From positions 186,001-250,000 of the forward strand of contig JAEZLH010000027.1 in the NCBI GenBank assembly GCA_023435895.1: a stretch of 64,000 bases of DNA. The letters are read 5' to 3'. The position numbers and the translations under genes were made by a program. The stretch is from Bacillota bacterium (GTDB taxonomy: Bacteria; Bacillota; Clostridia; Lachnospirales; Lachnospiraceae). Positions 44,701-52,900 of the stretch are shown one piece after another (position 1 is the first letter of the stretch; the number at the start of each line of letters is the position of its first letter). Below the pieces are notes generated by a model. The model was not told the origin of the DNA. It worked only from the letters and a program-made list of their open reading frames with translations, and searched no databases.

Positions 44701-47525
44701 CACAAAAGGGTATCTTATATAATCGGGATCTTACGAAATTAATTACAGTGCCTACAAAGTATAGCGGAGAGTTAATATTCCCTAACACACTGAAGGATTT
44801 GAATGGGTTTGAATTCCGATTAATAGATGGTATTACTGCATTAAAAATGCCGGAGGGAGCAACAAGTTTTGGTGGTGCATCCTTTTGTGGTAATTTGAAA
44901 TATATGATATTGCCGGATTCCTTAACGAGTTGTAACTTGTTTGCAAATAGTTGTAATAATCTGCGTTGTGTGATTGCAGGTTCTAATCTAAGCAATCTGG
45001 ACGGCGTGTCCTTGGATTTAATGGTGTCTTCTAATTTGAATCCAACAGTATATTTTAGGTCTAATCATTTACCCTCAGGATTAACGGATTATCCTTTGGT
45101 TAATTCGAATTATAGATTAAATGCAAAGGAATTAATCGAGACAAAGGATGCAATACTGGTGAAGATGAACGATGGAACAGCAAGCCTCGTTCAATATAAG
45201 GGCAATGCAACAACGCTTGATATATCTGCACTATATAGTGGTGGTATTTCTTATATTCAGAATTATGCCTTTAATGAATGTACGAATCTTAAAAAAGTTA
45301 TAATACCATCATCGGTGAAACAAACTGGAGAATTTGCATTCCAAGGTTGTTCTTCATTGGAAATAGTTGATGTTACCAAGAATAAAAAATTCGTTAATGA
45401 TAAAGGCATCGTTTACAGTGATAATGGTAAGGAAATTGTATTTGTAGAAAAAACTTTTAATGGGCAAGTTTCTTTACTTAAAACATTAACTCATATTCCG
45501 AAAGATGTATTTGTGAATAGTAAATTTTATAAGAATCAGTATAATTGGAATAATGGTTGTTTATATCTTGATAATTGCCTCATTGAGGCAAATAATCCAA
45601 AGGGAAAAGGATTTATTCTTGATGGTACAAGGTTAATAGGTGATTATGCAGTTAAAAGTTTTAAGGGAATAGAAATTGTAATACCGGATTCGGTCTGTAA
45701 CATTGGTTTGGGTTGTTTATATGGTGCACCTGAATATCAGTTGCATAAACTTACGTTACCTTTTGCCGGATCATCAAAAGAAAATCCTAAATATGATTAT
45801 TTATATTATTTGTTCGGAAAGATGAAATTATCTCCGTACATGTCCGGTGGTGAAAGCAGTGATACAACTTTAGCGGAAGTAGTAATCACTGGGGGTAACA
45901 ATATACCGAATTATTTCTTTAATAACAAGGATTTTTTAAAGAGTGTAGTGATAAAAGGAAGTGACATAAAAACCATAGGTGCTGGAGCATTTCGAAATAC
46001 AGCTATTGAAACCCTGACGATTCCGGATACGGTTAAGACCATCGGGGATAAAGCATTTTATTATTCAAAAGTAAAGCTGCTGATATTTGGTAAAACCACC
46101 TACGTGAGTAATTTATCGTACAATTTAAATTTGAAGAAAATAGTAATGCCTTATGCTAGGAGTCGAATGGAAAAGGTTTTGGAGGATTTTTCATCTGAGG
46201 AAATGAATTCAAACAAAGTTGACTTATTCCTTTATGAAGATAAGAATGAAGTGGATATGACAGAACTGGATAATCCGAACATCAACTACTACTTTGGCGG
46301 TGAATGGTATATGGTGAAATATTACGCAGATGGAGAATTGATCTCACAGGAGCCTCTTGCGGCGAATTCTGCGCTCCACGCTCCTACCGGTGTAAAGAAG
46401 GAATCCGACGAAAGCTACAACTATACGTTCCTAGGCTGGGATATTAACGGTGATCAAAAGGTGGATACTTTGCCTGCAGTTTTGACATCGGATATGGTGG
46501 CCAAGGCGGTATTTGATAAGAAATTAATCGTTAAACTGAAGGAAATCTCAATTAAAGAAAAGCCGAAAAAATTGATTTATTCCATTGGAGATAAATTTGA
46601 TGCAAGTGGTTTGATACTAATTGGAAGCTATAACGATGGAACTAACGCGGTACTGAAGGATTATACCATAACAGGATTTAACAGCGGTAAGGTTGGTAAA
46701 CAGATGATAACCATTAAGTCGCAAGAGCTAACTGTGACTTATGAAATTACTATTTTAAAACCGATTACCAATATGAATGCGGTACTTTCTGCGAGCGCCT
46801 ATGGGTATGATGGTCTCGCAAAGACTCCTGCTGTTACAATAACAGGCCTAACGAGTGGTACAGACTATACCATAAGTTATTCCGCCAATATAAATCCCGG
46901 AACGGCAACCGTAACGATTAAAGGAAAAGGAAATTATACCGGCACCATTATAAAGACTTTCAAAATTCATAAAGGGGATATGGCGGGAATAACGACTTAT
47001 AATTTAACGATTACCTATGACGGAAAAGCGTATACCGGGGATGTGAAAATCCCAAAAGGAGCGACGATTACTTATAGCACTAACGGAACTAAATACTCCT
47101 CTAGTAAACCTTCATTTGTTAACGCAGGAATTTACAAATTATATTATAAGGTAATAAAAGTGAATTATAATGATAAGGTTGGTTATGTTACGGTAAAGAT
47201 CAATGCAAAGCCTATAAACGGTTTTACGGCATCGTTATCTGAAACAAAATATACCTATAGCGGTACGGAAAGAAAGCCAAGTGTTACAGTTAAAAATGGC
47301 ACAAAAATATTAAAAGTCAATACGGACTATACCTTGACGTATATCCACAACACTGCGATTGGAAAAGCAACCTTATTAATTAAAGGGAAAGGAAATTATA
47401 ATGGAACAATTTCAAAGACCTTTTCAATCGTTCCAAAAGCTACAAAAATATCCCTGAGTACTGCTTCAACACGATATACAGTTCATCCCGGCCAGAACTT
47501 GTCGAAAAAGTTTCTTCGAGTTTGA
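38760..47525 (+). CDS. Giant secreted subtilisin-like protease with BspA-type leucine-rich repeats
   Basis: 2921 residues. Signal peptide (1-20); propeptide (to about 165); S8 protease (about 170-440) with the triad D193 in VAVIDTGID, H230 in GHGTAVAG, S385 in GTSIACP, and oxyanion N323; a short InlB-B-like segment (about 445-512); a BspA-type LRR_5 array (about 515-2460) with dozens of copies around IGxxAFxxCxxLxxIxIPxxV; a second InlB-B-like unit (about 2515-2585); a Big_4-like Ig unit (to about 2665); then MBG/YDG-like repeats (GKGNYTGTIxKTF) near the end. Probably a surface adhesin that also cleaves host or food proteins. No LPXTG anchor; the last about 12 residues and stop fall in a repeat element, so the C-terminus may be truncated. 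Confidence 0.92.
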   Translation: MIKKFAAFLLVFTLALTSGSFVPMEEAVRNFKQTIDLPEQKQEGLEVSSDTSKENAPTLEDVKKESIYTLNKNKGDYAKDRIILNIGKKEDAYKAAKDIGVGKEKVRISADDKYAVIDMPKGTTVEKFINENPQYSTSVTPDYYVRLSTITPSIPAYTYQDKYYSSQDNLNYINIGESWNKTKGAGVTVAVIDTGIDTDNPEFAGRISKKSYNASEDKVGIQYVEDEQGHGTAVAGVLAAGADNGGIVGIAPEANILVIKCKATTNGQFVRSSDLVLGLSYAIEQDVDVVNMSFGTTDPINLLEHYTQLAADSDIICVAAAGNDSTSSLTWPAADPNVIGVGALDVTSGELASYSNYGENSDIVAPGTAFTTQIGGEYAYKKGTSIACPIAAGAIALYKAVNPNCEFKDVKEMLVASSHDLGTKGEDWFYGYGELDMSALICEPVGTITFNTMTDEVTNITHKFVVNHTLQYMPEPERNYVVFNDWFFDTSYTDAVNWYDEVFTKDITLYANWINEDDGLAFSYTSLSDGTAEILSYNGKRKYITVPSQIGGLTVSSIGDSAFAGNTRIRTVTLPASLTKILDRAFSGCTNLSEIIIPNKVKSIGTDSFRDCVRLNVADIPESGALETIGSGAFANCGSLSRMNIPKNLNKLASDAFYGCSSMKLVNVSSYNTTFKIINKAIYTYSGSKLIYYPAGLSEDYIIKEGTISVEGYAFAFSRATKISIPATVTTLGNNSFENSSLISVSIPKNTVNMGSAVFKNCNMLESVTFADGMTISSIPGEMFFCCSSLTAISIPNRVTKIDTKAFAFCTSLNEVNLNNKIEDIGEYAFEFSGISQLTFPVTLKSIGEGAFLNNARLSKVIIPSNSTLQKIGEIAFDGCMKLVDFKIPAGIKVIEVRAFEDTAISSATIPASLIECTGAFAGCTELKSITADSANLTYKSMDGVLFDKKGTTLVAMPGGRTDEYIIPDGVVTIKEYAFYQSGLKNVVFCEGITTIENFAFTLSNITELLLPNSLTEIGEGSFAYCRAIPEVVIPAKVENIGYYAFSEASSLSSIYFAEGSKLKRLSYGTFANTSITMITIPANVESISSAFLGCNNLTKVEFASGFRAEYIPANLFDGANNLETITFHENNIKIIEARAFENLNALKSINLSKLEKLETIDNYCFSGCSSLSDITIPKNVSSIGRYAFSDCTSLSKIILPSKIDFIGRYAFGGTNNIEVYFVNSVLPTNLQDNWDYGMKGYYLGTSQPIKSGVWTYVTLSDGTICVISYTGKSSSLVIDKIDGKEVSAIGAEVFKDNKTIKSIVLPATLTAIYNYAFYNTTSLTEITIPDKVIFLGNYAFSNSAVNKVRLSANSKLTSIGKYAFYSTTNLSDFYVPEGVKSINENTFALSGISKVSFSEDSSLETIKKSSFDGSKLKTIVLPKKLSKIESRAFAQTDRLETVTIGNQANLEIGPNAFYGSGIKNIGIPANVTSIGEFCFSFCTNLQTINVSPDNGVYSSKDGILFSKNKSRLITYPAGKVGAYTISSEVSSIGFGAFETARITALNFASGSTVSTIGYRAFYGCDNLKTATLPDSLLSIDFYAFAACKSLSTVNISDNSKLSGIYEGAFYNDAMLKKINIPDGVKEISDYAFANCSELSTADISDKSMLFNIGSYAFSDSGLTNIVIPSSLKEIGSYAFANLTKNQTKEVIIPNSASEIGQGMLKNISAIQKLSIPYVGEFLGDNANNNIGWIFGVEMNINSTTPIPASLTTIKLTDPKNEHSGLFYGCDNLATVILPEGMTTIDGEAFRNCSKLSSINLPTSLMYINGMAFSYAGLTGTVQLPENVVSIGDSSFSFTRIEKIYIPASVTKIERGAFYRSGQIKNITVSTKNTSYKSIDGVLLTKDGKALILYPPALRGSYIVPNGVNKIVNNAFGSSNLEKITLPETLVMIEPSAFMYANLKGDVYIPKNVTSIGGDSFWECPNISTFTVSDQNKVYKSQKGILYNRDLTKLITVPTKYSGELIFPNTLKDLNGFEFRLIDGITALKMPEGATSFGGASFCGNLKYMILPDSLTSCNLFANSCNNLRCVIAGSNLSNLDGVSLDLMVSSNLNPTVYFRSNHLPSGLTDYPLVNSNYRLNAKELIETKDAILVKMNDGTASLVQYKGNATTLDISALYSGGISYIQNYAFNECTNLKKVIIPSSVKQTGEFAFQGCSSLEIVDVTKNKKFVNDKGIVYSDNGKEIVFVEKTFNGQVSLLKTLTHIPKDVFVNSKFYKNQYNWNNGCLYLDNCLIEANNPKGKGFILDGTRLIGDYAVKSFKGIEIVIPDSVCNIGLGCLYGAPEYQLHKLTLPFAGSSKENPKYDYLYYLFGKMKLSPYMSGGESSDTTLAEVVITGGNNIPNYFFNNKDFLKSVVIKGSDIKTIGAGAFRNTAIETLTIPDTVKTIGDKAFYYSKVKLLIFGKTTYVSNLSYNLNLKKIVMPYARSRMEKVLEDFSSEEMNSNKVDLFLYEDKNEVDMTELDNPNINYYFGGEWYMVKYYADGELISQEPLAANSALHAPTGVKKESDESYNYTFLGWDINGDQKVDTLPAVLTSDMVAKAVFDKKLIVKLKEISIKEKPKKLIYSIGDKFDASGLILIGSYNDGTNAVLKDYTITGFNSGKVGKQMITIKSQELTVTYEITILKPITNMNAVLSASAYGYDGLAKTPAVTITGLTSGTDYTISYSANINPGTATVTIKGKGNYTGTIIKTFKIHKGDMAGITTYNLTITYDGKAYTGDVKIPKGATITYSTNGTKYSSSKPSFVNAGIYKLYYKVIKVNYNDKVGYVTVKINAKPINGFTASLSETKYTYSGTERKPSVTVKNGTKILKVNTDYTLTYIHNTAIGKATLLIKGKGNYNGTISKTFSIVPKATKISLSTASTRYTVHPGQNLSKKFLRV

Positions 47526-47547
47526 AATTGGGGGTGAACAGTAATCA
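47501..47547 (+). repeat. Dispersed intergenic repeat, copy C (short form)
   Basis: CTTGTCGAAAA followed by AGTTTGAAATTGGGGGTG and AACAGTAATCA, matching both ends of copy A but lacking its middle. It supplies the last codons and the stop of the giant gene and ends 38 nt before the -35 box of the rimP promoter. Confidence 0.6.
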
Positions 47548-47584
47548 ACAGAATTTCTTCTATATAAATAGTGAAAATTAATAC

Positions 47585-47613
47585 TTGCAATTATTGGATA
47601 CGTTTGTTATAAT
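47585..47613 (+). promoter_or_regulatory. Promoter of the rimP-nusA-infB operon
   Basis: TTGCAA and TATAAT with exactly 17 nt between them, 112 nt before rimP. Confidence 0.8.
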
Positions 47614-47644
47614 AACAATTGTGCTAAATGATAAGACTAATTAG

Positions 47645-47675
47645 GAGTGGACGAAAGTCCACTCTTCTTCTTTGC
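47645..47675 (+). terminator. Attenuator hairpin in the rimP leader
   Basis: GAGTGGAC-GAAA-GTCCACTC (8-bp stem, GNRA loop) followed by TTCTTCTTT, located 32 nt after the -10 box and 50 nt before rimP. Because it lies after the operon promoter it should act as a leader terminator. In Bacillus subtilis a NusA-dependent leader terminator lets NusA limit its own operon; the same is inferred here. Confidence 0.7.
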
Positions 47676-47725
47676 TTAGCAAATGGGAACCAATTTATGA
47701 TATAAGAAGGAAAGTAGGGATTTGA

Positions 47726-48193
47726 ATGACAAAGCATGAAGAATATGAGCAGAAGACCGAAAAACTATTACAGCCCATTCTGTCAGAGAATCAGTTTGAG
47801 CTTTATGACGTCGAGTATGTAAAAGAAGGCGGCAATTGGTTTTTGAGGGCTTACATTGATAAGGAGAACGGCATCACTGTTGACGATTGTGAACTGGTAA
47901 GCAGAGCGCTGAGCGATTTAATGGATAAAAATGATTTTATTCCTGATTCCTACATTCTTGAAGTTAGTTCACCCGGTCTTGGCAGGCAATTAAAAAGAGA
48001 GAAACATTTTGAAAAAAGTATAGGTGAAGAAGTTGAGGTCAAACTATATAAAGCGGTTAATAAGAGAAAAGAGTTTGTCGGTATACTGACGGCTTTTGAT
48101 GAGGACACTTTGACAATTGAGCTTGAGGATGGCTCAAGCATCGTATTTAATAGACCGGATGTTGCAATTGTAAGACTGACCTTTGATTTTTAA
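47726..48193 (+). CDS. rimP: Ribosome maturation factor RimP
   Basis: 155 residues. Family blocks: FELYDVEYVKEGGNWFLRAYIDKENGITVDDCELVSRALSDLMD, YILEVSSPGLGRQLKREKHF, then the C-terminal SH3-like part (VKLYKAVNKRKEFVGILTAF). RimP helps assemble the 30S subunit. First gene of the classic rimP-nusA-infB operon; nusA begins 44 nt after it. Confidence 0.95.
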   Translation: MTKHEEYEQKTEKLLQPILSENQFELYDVEYVKEGGNWFLRAYIDKENGITVDDCELVSRALSDLMDKNDFIPDSYILEVSSPGLGRQLKREKHFEKSIGEEVEVKLYKAVNKRKEFVGILTAFDEDTLTIELEDGSSIVFNRPDVAIVRLTFDF

Positions 48194-48237
48194 TCATGTT
48201 GAAAAATTCTAATGAGATTAAGGAGGATAATAAAGAA

Positions 48238-49284
48238 ATGGATGGAAACAGAGAGCTTATCGAAGCTTTAAATCAAATTGAGAAGGAAAAGGATATCAGC
48301 AAAGAAATTTTGCTTGAGGCATTGGAGAATTCTTTAGTGGCTGCTTGCAAGAATAATTACGGCAGAGCAGATAATATAAAGGTTAATATTGATCGTGTAT
48401 CAGGAGCAGTTAACGTATACGCTATGAAAGAAGTAGTGGAAGAAGTGACTGACCCGGTTATGCAAATTAGCCTGGCGCAAGCAAAGATGAAGGATGCCAG
48501 AAAAGAACTTGGTGATATCGTCCCGATCGAAGTTACCCCGAAGAATTTTGGACGTATTGCAGCTCAGAAAGCAAAGCAGGTAGTCGTTCAAAAAATCCGT
48601 GAAGAAGAAAGAAAAGTACTTTATACACAGTATAGCGGGAAAGAGAAGGATATCGTTACAGGTATTGTTCAGCGCTATGTAGGTAACAATGTAAGTATTA
48701 ATCTTGGTAAAGTAGATGCCATCCTCACGGAAAGCGAACAGGTAAGAGGAGAAGTATTCCGTCCCACAGATCGTATTAAGTTATATGTATTGGAAGTAAA
48801 GGATACTACAAAGGGCCCTAGAATTACAGTATCAAGAACTCATCCTGAGCTGGTTAAAAGATTATTTGAAGCTGAGGTTACAGAGATTCAGGATGGCACT
48901 GTTGAAATTAAAAGTATCTCCAGAGAAGCTGGTTCCCGTACAAAGATGGCTGTTTGGAGCAATAATCCCGATGTAGATGCAGTAGGTGCCTGTGTTGGTT
49001 TAAACGGTTCCAGAGTAAATACAATTGTTATGGAGCTTCGCAATGAAAAGATTGATATTATCAATTGGAGTAATGATCCTGAAAAATTGATCGAGAACGC
49101 CTTAAGTCCTGCAAAGGTCGTATCCGTTACGGTTGATGAGAATGAAAAGAGTGCAAGAGTTATCGTTCCTGACTATCAATTATCCCTTGCTATTGGTAAG
49201 GAAGGTCAGAATGCAAGACTTGCCGCAAAATTAACAGGCTTTAAAATTGACATCAAGAGCGAATCACAAAGCATGGGATATTAA
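48238..49284 (+). CDS. nusA: Transcription termination/antitermination factor NusA
   Basis: 348 residues, the short Gram-positive form without the acidic repeats of proteobacteria. N-terminal RNA-polymerase-binding domain (ELIEALNQIEKEKDISKEILLEALE), S1 domain (IVTGIVQRYVGNNVSINLGKVDAIL), then two KH domains (GSRTKMAVWSNNPDVDAVGACVGLNGSRVN and LSLAIGKEGQNARLAAKLTGFKIDI). The ATG at 48238 follows AAGGAGG; the in-frame ATG at 48196 lies upstream of that site. Confidence 0.96.
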   Translation: MDGNRELIEALNQIEKEKDISKEILLEALENSLVAACKNNYGRADNIKVNIDRVSGAVNVYAMKEVVEEVTDPVMQISLAQAKMKDARKELGDIVPIEVTPKNFGRIAAQKAKQVVVQKIREEERKVLYTQYSGKEKDIVTGIVQRYVGNNVSINLGKVDAILTESEQVRGEVFRPTDRIKLYVLEVKDTTKGPRITVSRTHPELVKRLFEAEVTEIQDGTVEIKSISREAGSRTKMAVWSNNPDVDAVGACVGLNGSRVNTIVMELRNEKIDIINWSNDPEKLIENALSPAKVVSVTVDENEKSARVIVPDYQLSLAIGKEGQNARLAAKLTGFKIDIKSESQSMGY

Positions 49285-49300
49285 GGATGTGAGAGAATAG

Positions 49301-49588
49301 ATGGCAAAAAAATTACCATTAAGAATGTGTACCGGATGCGGTGAGATGAAAACCAAAAAAGAGATGATCCGTGTTTTGAAAACTCCGGAGGATGAAATTG
49401 TGATTGATTCAACCGGTAAAAAGAATGGTCGAGGCGCGTATATATGTTGTTCCGTTAGTTGTCTTCAAAAGGCAATTAAAACAAGAGGACTAGAGCGCTC
49501 ATTGAAAGTCAGCATTCCTAAGGAATTGGTAGAAACACTGGAGAAGGAGATGATTTTACTTGAATCCGGAAGAAAAGAAAATATATAA
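49301..49588 (+). CDS. ylxR: YlxR family RNA-binding protein
   Basis: 95 residues. The YlxR pattern is complete: PLRMCTGCGEMKTKKEMIRVLKTPEDEIVIDSTGKKNGRGAYICCSVSCLQKA. It contains the conserved CxGC pair near the start. Members are nucleoid/RNA-binding proteins always found between nusA and infB. It overlaps the next gene by 29 nt in another frame. Confidence 0.93.
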   Translation: MAKKLPLRMCTGCGEMKTKKEMIRVLKTPEDEIVIDSTGKKNGRGAYICCSVSCLQKAIKTRGLERSLKVSIPKELVETLEKEMILLESGRKENI

Positions 49589-49919
49589 TTTGTTGGGAAT
49601 AGCAACCAAGTCCGGCAATGTGGCTAGTGGAGAGTTTTCAACAGAAAAAGCAGTAAAAGAACATAAAGCGCAATTAGTGATTGTGGCGGATAATGCTTCC
49701 GACAATACTAAGAAAATGTTTACTAATATGTGTACTTACTATAATGTGCCAATTTACTTTTTTGGTATAAAGGATGACCTTGGTCACGCCATGGGTAAAG
49801 AGTTTCGTGCTTCTTTAGCAGTGCTTGATAAAGGTTTAGCAAATGCAATGGAAAAGCAACTGAAAATGATCTGTGATACGAACGGAGGTAGTAAGTATGG
49901 CGAAAAAGAAGATATTTGA
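49560..49919 (+). CDS. ylxQ: Ribosomal L7Ae-like protein (YlxQ)
   Basis: 119 residues, TTG start 10 nt after AAGGAG and inside the end of ylxR. L7Ae/L30e/S12e/Gadd45 fold: YNLLGIATKSGNVASGEFSTEKAVKEHKAQLVIVADNASDNTKKMFTNMCTYYNVPIYFFGIKDDLGHAMGKEFRASLAVLD. It is a kink-turn-type RNA-binding protein of unsettled role. Its end overlaps the infB start by 23 nt, giving tight translational coupling ylxR-ylxQ-infB. Confidence 0.9.
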   Translation: MNPEEKKIYNLLGIATKSGNVASGEFSTEKAVKEHKAQLVIVADNASDNTKKMFTNMCTYYNVPIYFFGIKDDLGHAMGKEFRASLAVLDKGLANAMEKQLKMICDTNGGSKYGEKEDI

Positions 49920-52900
49920 GCTTAAAAATGAAATAAATGAAATAACCAGAGGCGCTATTGAAAGCAAAGATATTCTTGACTTTGTGGAAAAGAGCTTTGG
50001 AGTAAAGAAGACACATAGCAGTGCATTAGAAGAAAATGAGGTACAATTTATTAAAAATCACTTTGTAAAAACCGGTAAGGAGCAAAAGCCGGCAGTTCAA
50101 AATAATAGTGCTCCATCCGCAAAACCTGCGAAGCCTGTACATGCACAGGAGGTAAAGCCAGCGAGTGAAACCGCTTCAAGACCCGCAAGTCAAGCGCCAC
50201 AAAAGCAGGCAAGCGAAAACACCCAAAAACCTGTAGCTGAGGCGTCACATAATACTGCATCCGTTCATAGTGTGAAGCCATCAGTTCAAAGTACTTCCCG
50301 CACAGGTGATACCAACCATGATGCGGAACGATCTTCAAATCAAAATTCGGTTCATGGAATCGACCATAGTAATAGACAGGTACAACAAAACAGACAAAAT
50401 GTTCAAAGACCTTATGAACAAGGAGCACCCGGACAAAGACCCTCAGGAGGACAAGGATTAATGAGACAAGAACAACAAGGATATCAGGGACAGCAGAATG
50501 GATCAGCTGCGGAGGGTTCGGGAAATCAAAGCTCTAATTCAACTGCAAGGAATACAGGAGAACATAGTCAAGAGAATACTACTATTCAAAAACCCGTAGA
50601 TTCATCCCTGCAAGGTCAAAGACCTCAATCCGGTTATCGTGATAACAGTCATGGTGATGGGAATCAAGGACAGGGATACCAAGGCAATAGACCCCAAGGT
50701 CAAGGCTATCAAGGAAACAGACCCCAAGGACAGGGCTATCAAGGGAACAGACCGCAGGGTCAAGGTTACCAGGGAAATAGACCGCAGGGTCAAGGCTACC
50801 AAGGTAACAGACCGCAGGGAGGATATAACAGACCTGCCGGAGACGGAACACAATCCGGTGAAGGCTATCAAGGAAACAGACCACAGGGTCAAGGTTACCA
50901 GGGAAATAGACCGCAGGGTCAGGGCTACCAGAGCAACAGACCGCAGGGAGGATATAACAGACCTGCTGGAGACGGAACACAGTCCGGTGAAGGCTATCAG
51001 GGAAATAGACCACAGGGTGAAGGCTATCAAGGAAATAGACCACAGGGTCAGGGATATCAGGGCAACAGACCGCAGGGTCAGGGCTATCAAGGTAACAGAC
51101 CGCAGGGAGGATATAACAGACCTGCCGGAGATGGAACACAATCCGGTGAGGGATATCAGGGCAACAGACCACAGGGTCAGGGTTACCAAGGCAACAGACC
51201 ACAGGGTCAGGGCTACCAGGGCAACAGACCACAGGGTCAGGGATACCAGGGTAACAGACCACAGGGTCAAGGTTATCAGGGCAACAGACCTGCAGGGGAA
51301 GGAAGACCGTCCTATGGTGATGGAAATCGTTCCGGTCAGGGCGGCTACCAGGGCAATCGTTCAAATTCTTCCCGTCCCGGTGGAGCTTCCCAGGGCAGAG
51401 GCGGCTATGGATCACAGGGTGGCTATTCAAGACAGAATGGTTTTTCACCCCGCGGTTTTGAGGACGCAGGTAAGGATGATGATGATAAGCCTAATTTCAA
51501 CAGATCTTCTGCAGGAAGAAAAACAGGAAAACCTGGTGAGCGTAAAACCTTTGATCAACAGATTTTAGATCAGAAGGTAGCAGAAAAGAATGATAATAGC
51601 AATAAGAGAAATCGTGACAGATTAAATAAAGAAAAGAGTTATAAAGAGAAAAATTTAGTTGGTCGTGATAAGGATCAGGATGATCTTAAGTTAAAAACAG
51701 CTCCGAGAAAAGGTCAATTTATTCAGCCTAAGCCCATACAGGTGGTGGAAGAAGAGATCAAGGTAATCACAATTCCTGAGATATTAACAATCAAAGAATT
51801 AGCAGATAAAATGAAAAAACCTTCTGCAGCATTGATTAAAAAGCTTTTCCTTTCCGGTAAAATCGTTACGTTAAATCAAGAAATAACCTTTGAAGAGGCA
51901 GAAGAAATTGCTTTGGATTACGAAATCATTGCAGAAAAAGAAGTAAAGGTAAATGTTGTTGAGGAGTTATTAAAAGAAGAGGAAGAAGATCCTACTACTA
52001 TGGTAAAACGTCCTCCGGTTGTTTGTGTTATGGGTCACGTTGATCATGGTAAAACCTCTTTACTTGATGCAATCAGAGAAACTAATGTTACTTCCAGAGA
52101 AGCAGGCGGTATCACACAACATATTGGTGCTTATATTGTGGAAGTAAACGGAGAAAAGATTACATTCCTGGATACACCTGGTCATGAAGCCTTTACCTCA
52201 ATGCGTAAACGTGGTGCAAAATCAACGGATATCGCAATACTGGTAGTTGCTGCAGATGATGGTGTAATGCCTCAGACTATAGAAGCAATTAACCACGCTA
52301 AGGCAGCAGGTGTTCAGATTATCGTAGCAATCAATAAAATCGATAAGCCAAGTGCCAACATTGAACGTGTGAAGCAGGAACTTACAGAGTACGAATTGAT
52401 AGCAGAAGACTGGGGTGGTGACACCATTTTCGTACCGGTATCCGCTCATACCAGAGAAGGTATCGAACAATTACTGGAAATGATTTTATTAACTGCTGAA
52501 ATTGGTGAGTTAAAAGCAAATCCTGACCGTAACGCAAGAGGTATTGTAATTGAAGCACAGCTTGACAAGGGAAGAGGTCCGGTTGCTACTATATTAGTAC
52601 AAAAGGGTACCCTCCATGTTGGTGATAATGTGGCAGTGGGAAGTTCCTTTGGTAAAGTTCGTGCCATGATGGATGATAAGGGAAGAAGAGTAAAAGAAGC
52701 AACTCCTTCCACACCAGTTGAAATCCTTGGGTTGAATGAAGTTCCGGATGCAGGTGAAACCTTCCTTGCAACCAATAATGAGAAGGAAGCAAGAAATATT
52801 GCGGAAGCTTATATCGAACAAAGCAAAGAGAAGCTGATTGCCGATACTAAGGCAAAATTATCCCTCGATGGTCTGTTCTCACAGATTAAGGCAGGTAATA

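Noticed and set aside
50671..51300. CRISPR-like regular 30-nt repeat
   Set aside because: Units are adjacent with no unique spacers, are a multiple of three and in frame with infB.
50582..51568. Long open frames on both strands across the infB repeat
   Set aside because: They exist only because the 30-nt repeat keeps the other frames free of stops; their translations are low-complexity and lack ribosome sites, while the infB frame is a recognised gene.
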